The notes beneath the pieces are model-generated. The model ran no database searches, was not told the origin of the DNA, and saw nothing but the letters and a program-made list of their open reading frames with translations. A stretch of 64,000 bases of DNA from Vibrio diabolicus (GTDB taxonomy: Bacteria > Pseudomonadota > Gammaproteobacteria > Enterobacterales > Vibrionaceae), in the NCBI GenBank assembly GCA_001048675.1, contig CCKK01000024.1, forward strand, positions 52,000-115,999, read 5' to 3'. Positions within the stretch are counted from its first letter, which is position 1; the number at the start of each line of letters is the position of its first letter. Made by a program: the position numbers and the translations under genes. Positions 45,181 to 53,039 of the stretch are shown here, piece by piece.

Positions 45181-45361
45181 TGTAAAGTGCGCGTTATCAG
45201 TAAGGCATTAAAAGTTAGTGACTTATAACTCTGATTACCTTTTCTTAGATGATAAAAAGCCCATTAATTGGGTAGGTAGTCCTTGTCATAGAGCAATCTG
45301 AATAGCCACTGACTTGATAGACACCTTTTGGTTAGACAAGATAACTAATAGAGAGGTGCTT

Positions 45362-45460
45362 ATGAGCAGCAAGAGATATTGCTATCGCGCATCAGATTCT
45401 CAAGTATGCGAGAGTATTAAAGAAAATCATATAAAAAAGGCTCCAAATGGAGCCTTGTAA
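45362..45460 (+). CDS. Possible 32-aa peptide
   Basis: ATG preceded by AGAGAGGTGCTT; peptide begins MSSKRYCYRASDSQVCES. Divergent from the HTH-dynamin gene and near an operator half-site. It overlaps the terminator of the convergent lipoprotein gene, which weakens the case. Confidence 0.3.
   Translation: MSSKRYCYRASDSQVCESIKENHIKKAPNGAL
45431..45456 (-). terminator. Terminator of the excalibur-type lipoprotein gene
   Basis: Minus strand AAGGCTCC, 4-base loop, GGAGCCTT, then TTTT, immediately after the stop at 45461. Confidence 0.85.
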
Positions 45461-46015
45461 TCAACGACAGCGTGTATAACCACTGACATAAGTACCATTT
45501 TTTCTTCGATACCCACGAACATAATGACAGTTAGTACCTTTTACTTTTCTGCTACTGGTATTTGTCGAATAATATGAGCTCCAAAGGTTTGACTCACAAG
45601 GCTTCCCATCTGAGTCTCCATCTAGGTAAGTATGGCCTGAATGAAATAATGACTGTGCCATCGCTTTTGTTAATTGCTCACATTTATATCTTACTTTGTA
45701 TGAACCTTTGTCTAGGTAATCAACACTAGCTGCACGATCATCATACATATATGTTTTATTACCAATAGGACTATAACCATCAACATCGATAAACTTACAA
45801 TCTTTGCCACCGATTGAAGAGCATTTATCAATGGCTGTTGTAATGGCTGTTTCGACATTGGGATTCGATGAGGAATATGCGATAACGCCATTAGAGCCAA
45901 CAGCTATGGACTTATGGCCAGGTAGATCCTTATATTCACTGAAGTTAGTGGAAGTGCAACCTATCAAGCTAAGGGCGGCAGCTAAACTTAACATAGCTCT
46001 TATTTTAATCTTCAT
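45461..46015 (-). CDS. Lipoprotein with excalibur-like calcium motif, 184 aa
   Basis: The ATG at 46015 is chosen because it gives a lipoprotein signal (MLSLAAALSLIGC); the longer frame adds 42 residues with no leader function. Residues near 140 read HTYLDGDSDGKPCE, an excalibur-type DxDxDGxxCE calcium-binding motif, and the end GTNCHYVRGYRRKNGTYVSG is a motif common in Vibrio secreted proteins. Exported; role unknown. Excalibur domains are often found with secreted nucleases. Confidence 0.65.
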   Translation of the reverse strand: MKIKIRAMLSLAAALSLIGCTSTNFSEYKDLPGHKSIAVGSNGVIAYSSSNPNVETAITTAIDKCSSIGGKDCKFIDVDGYSPIGNKTYMYDDRAASVDYLDKGSYKVRYKCEQLTKAMAQSLFHSGHTYLDGDSDGKPCESNLWSSYYSTNTSSRKVKGTNCHYVRGYRRKNGTYVSGYTRCR

Positions 46016-46052
46016 GTTTGCTGTACTCACTTTAAAATATTGAACCAAATAG

Positions 46053-46763
46053 TTACGATACTTCCAAGGACTCTGGCCAGACAAAATATGGACCGAAACG
46101 TTTACTGTATTTAAACTCACCACCTGAGGATTTACCTTCATCGGTTAATGAGTGCTTTCCGTCATCTAACGTTAAGTATCCTTTATTAACACACAAGCTG
46201 AGAAACTCATCTGTTTTAAGTTTGTGCTTTTTAGCTAACTTAGAGGAGCTGAGTTTAATTAGTTCATTATCTGTAACAGGCTTTTCAGTAGGTTCCGTAT
46301 CTAACTTAGCAGCTTGAACTTTCTCTAACGAGATTCTAACTTCATCACTAATACGAATAATACGTTGAGCTTCCTCGTAGGAATCTTTGTAGACATTGGG
46401 GTCTTCGTCACGGTCAATGAAGATACCCATTTCATTATTGTTTACTTGGCTAAACTCATAGAGGTTTAAACTTGTAATGATACAAGCACTTTCATTCATG
46501 TAGCACTTTGCATGGAGGTTTTTGCAAAAACTGGTACGCACAAAGGAGAGACCTTTTAACCAGTTAATCTCATCAGGTTGTAGTTCGCTTTTGCCATAGA
46601 CAATTCGAATGTCTATCTTTAATCGGTCTTTGTCTTCCAAAAGCTCTCGAATACGATCATTAAGCTTAAGAAAAGGGCTGATGAGGATTAGCCTTTCAGA
46701 AGCGTTCTTTATCAGTTCTTCGAGGTAGTAGTTTGTCGCACTTGTATTTAAAAACTTAGCCAT
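46053..46763 (-). CDS. Phospholipase D-like protein, 236 aa
   Basis: The ATG at 46763 has AAGGAT upstream and gives MAKFLNTS; a longer frame is unlikely. One PLD motif is visible: NLHAKCYMNES followed by ITSLNLYEFSQVNNNEMGI, i.e. H-x-K plus S/N and E. PLD-like enzymes with one motif act as dimers, usually as nucleases or phosphodiesterases. The C-terminal 70 residues (SSSKLAKKHKLKTDEFLSLC) look like a winged helix. Likely a DNA-targeting nuclease; defence role is inferred. Confidence 0.75.
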   Translation of the reverse strand: MAKFLNTSATNYYLEELIKNASERLILISPFLKLNDRIRELLEDKDRLKIDIRIVYGKSELQPDEINWLKGLSFVRTSFCKNLHAKCYMNESACIITSLNLYEFSQVNNNEMGIFIDRDEDPNVYKDSYEEAQRIIRISDEVRISLEKVQAAKLDTEPTEKPVTDNELIKLSSSKLAKKHKLKTDEFLSLCVNKGYLTLDDGKHSLTDEGKSSGGEFKYSKRFGPYFVWPESLEVS

Positions 46764-46890
46764 TTCATATCCTTGACATATAAAACCTAGCGCACATAGG
46801 CTACGACTAAGAAAATACTGAATCAAGTAGCAAAGATAAAAAAGCGCGTGGTCAAATGCCGCGCGTTGCGAATCACTCTTGAACAGTTAG

Positions 46891-47169
46891 TTAGGCGATC
46901 TTTTCAAACCCTGTTGTTCGTAAGTTGTCCCAGTAGTTTTGGTGTATTGAAATACTTACTTGTCGTAGTTGTTCAATGTCAACTCCCTCAGCTAACTTGA
47001 TGATCACACTATTATTTTCAACGACAGCACTTTCAACAATATCTAGCTGATTAAAATCATCAGCGAAAGCAGTTACATACATTTGGTAATCTTCTGGTTC
47101 CGGCATAAACGGGCACTGTGCGTTTACATCAGCTTCAGTAATTTGTCTCAAACCTAATCTATATTTCAT
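46891..47169 (-). CDS. Unknown protein, 92 aa
   Basis: ATG at 47169 follows AAGGAGTAATA, a good leader. A small acidic alpha/beta protein (ITEADVNAQCPFMPEPEDY, then VVENNSVIIKLAEGV). It lies upstream of the PLD-like gene on the same strand with about 130 bp between. Family not recognised. Confidence 0.6.
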   Translation of the reverse strand: MKYRLGLRQITEADVNAQCPFMPEPEDYQMYVTAFADDFNQLDIVESAVVENNSVIIKLAEGVDIEQLRQVSISIHQNYWDNLRTTGFEKIA

Positions 47170-47778
47170 TATTACTCCTTAATTACCCAAAGGTCATCTA
47201 ACGCTTGTTATACGACTATTAGTCTCCTGTTATGCGCACATTGTGCAGTTTCCTTGCAATATGCTCAACAGATGGCTTCATAGTTTCAATAAGGTAAATT
47301 AATTGCATAAGTGTTTTGTTATTTATTATAGCCTAATCAAGATTTAATCGAACCGTTGAAGCATGGTGGAATTTACCCCCGTAATACCCCCGTAATACAA
47401 CACGGGGATTTATAAACGAACACCACTAGAAGAATGGATAAATTTTTGTAGGGGAAAAAGCCAATGAAAAGGATGTGAATGAGTAAAAGGTCTACCAATA
47501 ATAATGGAGTACTTATTAGTGTTACGAAGTGAATTTTAGAGTGACTTCCTGAAAAGCCAACGATTCGAAAGGTTTTGAACTTTACTGTCTACCGACAGTT
47601 GTTGATCACTGGCATAAAATATTGATCGATTGGGATGGAAGTTAAGGGGGCAACTGTATTATTGAAAGTATTCAGCAAAGCATTACACCCCTTGCAACTC
47701 TTAGATAGATAAGCGATTGACTCCCACTTCCTGTGTGCAATACTGGATGTATTAAACATTTTAAAAAAGTTTCACGGA
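47170..47778. other. 609-bp gap at the right side of the accessory region
   Basis: No gene seen. It contains a tandem CCCCCGTAATA pair with an inverted ACACGGGG at about 47376-47408, and an inverted pair AGTTAAGGGG (near 47640) / CCCCTTGCAACT (near 47688). Base composition changes from AT-rich to phage-like across it, so a boundary of the insertion probably lies here. Confidence 0.45.
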
Positions 47779-49110
47779 ATGAGAAAAAAGATTGCGGGAG
47801 TTAGCATTCCACCAGCAAAACCTACTGATTTTATTAAAGTAGTAGAGTTAATCGACAAGCTAGACCCAATTAAATACGGGTTTGATAGTAGCGGTAACTA
47901 CTTGCATTGGAATGACTTTCAGTACCGTTCAAAAGAGTTTAAAGGCGACCAAAAGAGCTACGCTTGGCATGCCCTAAAAATTAGACGTGGCCTTAACGAC
48001 ATTTCGCTTGTTGATGAAAACGGCAATCCATTCAAGCTTAGTGCCGCCAGTCTCGACGCTAAGCTATTCCGCATCGATAAACAGCTCAAACTAGAAGATT
48101 TGCCGCTATCTGCTCAAGACAAAAAGGCACACCTAGTGAAAAGCGTGATTATGGAAGAAGCCATTAGCAGCGCTCAATTGGAGGGAGCGGCCACAACGCG
48201 CAAGGTGGCCAAGGAAATGCTTGAAACAGAACGTGAGCCGCAAGATGACTCCGAACGGATGATTATCAATAACTGGCGTTTGATCATGATGGCCGATGAA
48301 CTTAAGGATGTAGAGCTCACACCAGAATTGATTAGCGGGTTTAATGGCATCGCCACCGATGGAGTGTTAGAGAATGAGCACGTTGCTGGCCAATACAGAA
48401 CGGATGCAGTCATGGTTAGGGACGTGGCCACTGGCGATATTATTCATGAAGCGCCAGAACATGAGCACGTTTTGAAGCTCATTGAGCAACTATGTGACTT
48501 CGCCAACACCGACCATACCACCAGCACCAATTTTATTAACCCAATCGTTAAGGCTTGTATTCTGCACTTTATGATTGGCTACATTCACCCATTCATGGAC
48601 GGCAACGGGAGAACGGCTAGGGCGCTTTTCTACTGGTTCATCCTTAAGTATGGTTATGAGAACTTTAAGTACGTCTCGATCTCTGCGCCACTTAAGAGCG
48701 CGCCAACCAAGTACGTTAGAAGCTACGTTTACACCGAAACGGACGACAATGACTTAACGCACTTTGTGGACTACCAGCTAACGGTCATCATCAATGCGAT
48801 TGAGCGCTTTAACGAGTACATCAAATCTAAGATTGAAGATACGAGAGAGGTGCGCGAGCTGCTAGGCGAGTCCAAGCTTAAGAGCGTGTTGAAACTGCCG
48901 CACATTGTGATTCTGGCCAAGGGATTAGAAACAGCCGGACGTGTCTTTTCTGTTAAGGAAATCCAGTCTGATTTTGACGTGTCTCATACCTCTGCGCGCA
49001 AGTATCTTGAGAAGCTGGTGGAGCTGAAATTGCTGTTCAAATCAAAGGATGGCAACGAGAATACCTACATTGCACCAGCCGACTTGAAAGATAGGCTAAC
49101 CAAAGCTTAA
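47779..49110 (+). CDS. Fic-domain protein, 443 aa
   Basis: The catalytic motif HPFMDGNGRTAR is at residues 270-281. An N-terminal inhibitory-helix motif SSAQLEGA at 130-137 places it in the Fic class regulated in cis. The C-terminal 70 residues (FSVKEIQSDFDVSHTSARKYL) are a winged helix, as in many stand-alone Fic proteins. Fic enzymes transfer AMP or similar to target proteins. Base use resembles the phage genes more than the AT-rich array. P1 also carries a Fic-fold protein (Doc), but this one is larger and lacks an adjacent Phd. Confidence 0.92.
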   Translation: MRKKIAGVSIPPAKPTDFIKVVELIDKLDPIKYGFDSSGNYLHWNDFQYRSKEFKGDQKSYAWHALKIRRGLNDISLVDENGNPFKLSAASLDAKLFRIDKQLKLEDLPLSAQDKKAHLVKSVIMEEAISSAQLEGAATTRKVAKEMLETEREPQDDSERMIINNWRLIMMADELKDVELTPELISGFNGIATDGVLENEHVAGQYRTDAVMVRDVATGDIIHEAPEHEHVLKLIEQLCDFANTDHTTSTNFINPIVKACILHFMIGYIHPFMDGNGRTARALFYWFILKYGYENFKYVSISAPLKSAPTKYVRSYVYTETDDNDLTHFVDYQLTVIINAIERFNEYIKSKIEDTREVRELLGESKLKSVLKLPHIVILAKGLETAGRVFSVKEIQSDFDVSHTSARKYLEKLVELKLLFKSKDGNENTYIAPADLKDRLTKA

Positions 49111-49117
49111 GAACATC

Positions 49118-49147
49118 AAAAAAGCCGCCAAACTGGCGGCCTTTTTG
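49118..49147. terminator. Bidirectional terminator
   Basis: AAAAAAGCCGCC, 4-5-base loop, GGCGGCCTTTTT, between the Fic gene and the convergent tail gene. Confidence 0.85.
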
Positions 49148-49175
49148 TAGGGAATAGAACAGGACTGGTTGGCGA

Positions 49176-49673
49176 TTAGAAATCTACCCAGTTGTATTGC
49201 AGTGTGATAGCTGGCTTAACAAGTGCTGCTGAATCTTCTGTCGATAGGTCGATCACGTCTGAACGTACTTTTACGTGCTCCAAACGGAATCGATGCGAGG
49301 TTGCACCCTTACCCTTAGTTGATTCAGGCGTAGACTCGATAACGACAGTGACCATTTTCTTTTCACGAACGATCTCACGTAGCATTTCTAGCACTGTACC
49401 TGTGATCGTTTCTACGCACGTCACCGCGATTTCACCTTTGTTCTCAAGCGCACCATTTTGGATGTAGCCCAAGCCCATTTGGCCAAAATCTTCTACGTCT
49501 GCACGACCCATTGCTGGAAACTGAGTAGAACGCACCAAAACGCTAAGATTAGGGTATTCTTCGATTTTCATCTCGAACTCTGTACCCATCATCTTTTCGC
49601 CAGCTTGGACGTTCTTAGTGAATTTCTGTTTTAAGAAATTCATATCGCCTTTTGCGTTAAATGCTCCGGCCAT
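49176..49673 (-). CDS. Tail tube protein candidate, 165 aa
   Basis: Beta-rich protein with EMKIEEYPNLSVLVRSTQFP and RFRLEHVKVRSDVIDLSTED, ending LQYNWVDF, the pattern of tail tube subunits of contractile tails. Encoded in the same operon as sheath and capsid. This is the better candidate for the main tube; the related-size protein at 21677-22198 would be an initiator. Confidence 0.6.
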   Translation of the reverse strand: MAGAFNAKGDMNFLKQKFTKNVQAGEKMMGTEFEMKIEEYPNLSVLVRSTQFPAMGRADVEDFGQMGLGYIQNGALENKGEIAVTCVETITGTVLEMLREIVREKKMVTVVIESTPESTKGKGATSHRFRLEHVKVRSDVIDLSTEDSAALVKPAITLQYNWVDF

Positions 49674-49686
49674 AATTACACCTATT

Positions 49687-50295
49687 CTATTGGAAGTGGT
49701 TCGGAATCTGTGACTGATTAATCATTTGCTTAGGAGCGGCGGTAATAGTTACCGTGTTGTAAGCGAAATTGCCGTCTCGCGTCTTAGGGGCGTTAATGTC
49801 ATAACTCACCTCGCTAATACGCATAGGCAGATTGAGCGCTTTGCCAATCTTGAATCTCGCATCATTTGGAACACGGCCACCAAGGCCATCGGAACTGACT
49901 GGAACAGTATTTTGGAGCTCGGGACTGATCATTTGAGCCAGGTATTTAATGGGATCATTAACCTCTGATTTGGCATTGGTGAACGCGACAAATTTCAGCG
50001 TTGCTGTGATTTCTGGCGGTTCGTTTCCTTGCCAAACTTGCTGACTGTTCCATAGTGTTTTACTCGTCTTATCCGACACGGTTTGCGCGACTGAGGACGT
50101 TTTATCTAGGGCATTGATGTTACCCACGGAATCGCCCTCAAACGGCGCTTCCCATATCGCTCTAAAGGCAAGCTGACACTCATCAGTCATGTAACCAATG
50201 ACCGTAACCTCTTGACTGCCTATGACTTGTGTAATGGCGCATTTATTGTGGATAGACACGCCATCATCATTAGGTACGCCGACAATTACAGCCAT
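49687..50295 (-). CDS. Unknown tail structural protein, 202 aa
   Basis: A beta-rich protein containing PPEITATLKFVAFTNAKSEV and LNLPMRISEVSYDINAP. Lies between the tube candidate and the acidic/basic 222-aa protein on the same strand. Length and position suggest a tube-completion or baseplate protein. No motif I can name. Confidence 0.55.
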   Translation of the reverse strand: MAVIVGVPNDDGVSIHNKCAITQVIGSQEVTVIGYMTDECQLAFRAIWEAPFEGDSVGNINALDKTSSVAQTVSDKTSKTLWNSQQVWQGNEPPEITATLKFVAFTNAKSEVNDPIKYLAQMISPELQNTVPVSSDGLGGRVPNDARFKIGKALNLPMRISEVSYDINAPKTRDGNFAYNTVTITAAPKQMINQSQIPNHFQ

Positions 50296-50304
50296 TGCTT
50301 ACCC

Positions 50305-50973
50305 TTACTTGTCCATACCGCGAGAATCGCGCATGCGGTTAGACTTTTTGCGAGCTGCTTTAGCCGATGAGCTGTGAGCTTTCGCGCGCGCTTTCTTAAG
50401 TGCTGCTTTTTGTGCTGCACTCATACGGCGCTTACGGCGATTCGTTTTGATGTAAGTTACCTTGCCATCACGGATCACTTTCTTAAGCGCTTCAAGCATC
50501 ATGGATTCACGAACGGCGAACTCTGCAATCGCTTCGTCTGAGTCCACGTTGTCTAGGCCACGCTCTAGGGATTCAAAGATGCGATCTGCTGCTTCTGGAT
50601 CTTCCAATGCTTCTAGCATGTCGCCCTCTTTTGGCTGGCCAACTTGAGCAATGAACTCGCTAGCCGCTTCCTGTAGCGATTCGTATAGTGCTACTTGGCC
50701 ACCGGTTAGCTCGGTATCGTCATCGCCACCAGCCATGCCAAATAGCATTGCGTCTAGGTTGTCGATTGAGCTGTCACCACCGTTAACCCACTGAACACAA
50801 GCCGCTGCTGCGTCTTGGCGAGCCATGATGGTTGATGCACGATTGATGGACTCAAGAAGTTGATCTTCTGTGACAGACTCAAAAAATGCAGTTTCAGTTT
50901 GTTCCTGCTCGGCCACTTGTGGCATCACAAATGGCCGAGCAAGAACAGAACCCTCAGAAAACATTGATTTCAT
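50305..50973 (-). CDS. Unknown phage protein with basic tail, 222 aa
   Basis: The first 165 residues are acidic and helical; the last 55 are strongly basic (TNRRKRRMSAAQKAALKKA). Such charge division suggests a scaffold, chaperone or DNA/RNA-contacting internal protein. Directly downstream of the sheath gene. Confidence 0.55.
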   Translation of the reverse strand: MKSMFSEGSVLARPFVMPQVAEQEQTETAFFESVTEDQLLESINRASTIMARQDAAAACVQWVNGGDSSIDNLDAMLFGMAGGDDDTELTGGQVALYESLQEAASEFIAQVGQPKEGDMLEALEDPEAADRIFESLERGLDNVDSDEAIAEFAVRESMMLEALKKVIRDGKVTYIKTNRRKRRMSAAQKAALKKARAKAHSSSAKAARKKSNRMRDSRGMDK

Positions 50974-50994
50974 TCTATTCTTGCTCTTTGTTCA

Positions 50995-52569
50995 TTAACG
51001 GATTAGTACAGGTTCACCAAGGATTCGACGTGCGGAGCCAGTTGGACAGAACGACCAAGTTACTTTCCAGTAGTCGATTTCGACTTGCTTGATTTCCAGT
51101 GTCCAAGCGCTTTCGCCGTCTTGATCTGGATTACGAGGTGTCACTAGCGCACCAACGGCTTCATAGCCCTCTAGGATGCTGGCCATACCGTCAGTTAGCC
51201 CCTCAAGCGTTGCACCGTCAGGTTGGTGTTTTAGGCGATTACCTAGTGCGTAGAAGTCGCGTGAGATAGCGTCAGCAATAGACACGACTTGCTCAAAACG
51301 TAGGTAGTTTTCAGTCGCAGATGACGTTAGAGAGTCATCAATGAACAGGTTGCCGTTTTCGTCTGTGCCTAGTTTGTTTAGACGTGCCTTGTACATTTCT
51401 TGGTAGTTAGGCTCGCCAGCACCTTGGATTGTTTTTAGGCCAGTACGCTGAATAACAGCACGTTCAACACCTGCTGGTGTGTAGTGCCAACCGCCGACCG
51501 GAGAGGTCTTAGCAACGCCAAGCGCTTTAGCTGCAAAGCCGATACCCGAGCCGCCCCATACCGCCATATTGCCGTAGAAACGACACTTAGCTAGGTAAGG
51601 GATATGCACGAATGAAGCGCGATGGTTGTTGAAGTTCAGACCTTTTTTGAACTCCAATGCCGCTTCGTGCGTTAGGCGAGGATCAACATCGAAGTAGCTA
51701 GAAATGCGTTTGTCTTTACAGATTTGCGCAAGGTCAGTGATTACCGCAGTGTCGTAGCAGCCCAAACCACAAACGTAGTTAAAGCTGTATACGGTAGTGC
51801 GCAGTGCTTTCACTGCTTTCTGGTAATCGTCAGCCGTAATGTCGCTAATATTGCCGTTGGTCGCGCCAGTGAATTTGGTTTTCGCAATTGCAGTAACTTC
51901 GCGTTTCGCTACTTCTGCATCGATGCGACAAGTTAGGTACTGCGAACGCTCTTCAAGAACAGTCTCGATAAACGCAGCGCTACCCATTTGATCTACTGCT
52001 GTAGGCTCTAGGGATACAACCCATTCTTCTAGCACTACAGAGCCACCAGCCGCCTGTTCTTCCTCTAAGGTAAGAGTGAACATGCCAGCGCCGTAAGTCG
52101 CTTCGTCTGCTTTCGCAAGCGTGATAGAGCGGTTATCGGATTGCGCACCGTCTTTGATAGCGATCGCTAAAAATTCGCCATCTTCAAGTGACAGGTCAGC
52201 CGAGTAGTTGATCGCTTCGTTAGTGATCGTCACTTCGTCTGCTGGTTTGGTTAGCTTGATAGCTGGATAGGTTGCCGTTTTTGGTACGACACGAACCACA
52301 AGGCCATTACCGCCGCGCAAGGCTTCATCGAGAACGCGCATGCCGTCAGCCAATTTGCCAAGGCTTGAGTGGTAAGGCTTACCTAGTTTGTTTAGGAAGT
52401 TAGCCGCCGTTACCGGAATCACTTCGAACGGCTTACCTTTTTGAGACACAATCACACCGCCAAATACTAGCTGGTTAGAGCCAGTGCCTTGCTTAGTTGT
52501 CGAGTCAGCGTTAATTGGCGCAACCGCAACTTGTGAGACGTTATCCATTGAAAATTCAATCTTACTCAT
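50995..52569 (-). CDS. Contractile tail sheath protein, 524 aa
   Basis: C-terminal sheath signature: VIQRTGLKTIQGAGEPNYQE region, DDSLTSSATENYLRFEQVV and the final ARRILGEPVLIR. N-terminal PINADSTTKQGTGSNQLVFGG fits the domain that hooks neighbouring subunits. The sheath contracts during injection. Two genes downstream of the capsid gene, as gene 22 follows 23 in P1. Confidence 0.75.
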   Translation of the reverse strand: MSKIEFSMDNVSQVAVAPINADSTTKQGTGSNQLVFGGVIVSQKGKPFEVIPVTAANFLNKLGKPYHSSLGKLADGMRVLDEALRGGNGLVVRVVPKTATYPAIKLTKPADEVTITNEAINYSADLSLEDGEFLAIAIKDGAQSDNRSITLAKADEATYGAGMFTLTLEEEQAAGGSVVLEEWVVSLEPTAVDQMGSAAFIETVLEERSQYLTCRIDAEVAKREVTAIAKTKFTGATNGNISDITADDYQKAVKALRTTVYSFNYVCGLGCYDTAVITDLAQICKDKRISSYFDVDPRLTHEAALEFKKGLNFNNHRASFVHIPYLAKCRFYGNMAVWGGSGIGFAAKALGVAKTSPVGGWHYTPAGVERAVIQRTGLKTIQGAGEPNYQEMYKARLNKLGTDENGNLFIDDSLTSSATENYLRFEQVVSIADAISRDFYALGNRLKHQPDGATLEGLTDGMASILEGYEAVGALVTPRNPDQDGESAWTLEIKQVEIDYWKVTWSFCPTGSARRILGEPVLIR

Positions 52570-52993
52570 TCTCTGTCTCTTTCAGCGTTAGATTCTGTGC
52601 TGCAAGCTGGCTGACAATTTCTTGTAAACCCGCTTGAGCAATACCTTTCACCGCAATCACGTTTTCTTTCGTCATTTCGGTTAGTTGCTCAACCGTTGCT
52701 ACACCGTGGTTAGTCAGTGCTTTTTCAACACTCGCGCTTAGCTCAAGTGCTGATAGCGCTGTGCCTTTGTTGCTGGTGGCTGTGTCTGGTTGTCTTTGAG
52801 CTTCTGGTAAAACCGTTGGCTCAAGGCGAACCGAAACAAGACCGTTTGGATAGGCCGCTTCCACTTCGTGTTTGAAGCGGTTCATGTTGAAAACTGAGAG
52901 AGGGAAATCTTTGGCCAGTGGCGGCATAACGCGACCCTGAACCGTGATTTCCTTTGGTGTGTGGTTGGTGATTAAAACGATCGTTTCTTTCAT
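52562..52993 (-). CDS. Small protein with RNA polymerase alpha-CTD-like domain, 143 aa
   Basis: ATG at 52993 (MKETIVLI) chosen over one four codons upstream. Residues about 85-140 (LSASVEKALTNHGVATVEQL, then GLQEIVSQLAAQNLTLKE) follow the helix pattern of the RpoA C-terminal domain or a helix-hairpin-helix. The N-terminal half is a small beta domain. Found between capsid and sheath genes and overlaps the latter by 8 bases. Either a head/tail decoration protein with a HhH fold or a protein touching DNA or host polymerase. Confidence 0.6.
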   Translation of the reverse strand: MKETIVLITNHTPKEITVQGRVMPPLAKDFPLSVFNMNRFKHEVEAAYPNGLVSVRLEPTVLPEAQRQPDTATSNKGTALSALELSASVEKALTNHGVATVEQLTEMTKENVIAVKGIAQAGLQEIVSQLAAQNLTLKETENE

Positions 52994-53039
52994 CGAATCC
53001 CCCAAGAGCGGTAGCCCGTAAGACTGCCGCTTACTTGCC

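Noticed and set aside
47376..47408. CCCCCGTAATA tandem pair as an integration core site
   Set aside because: It is too short and has no second copy elsewhere in the window that would indicate attL/attR.
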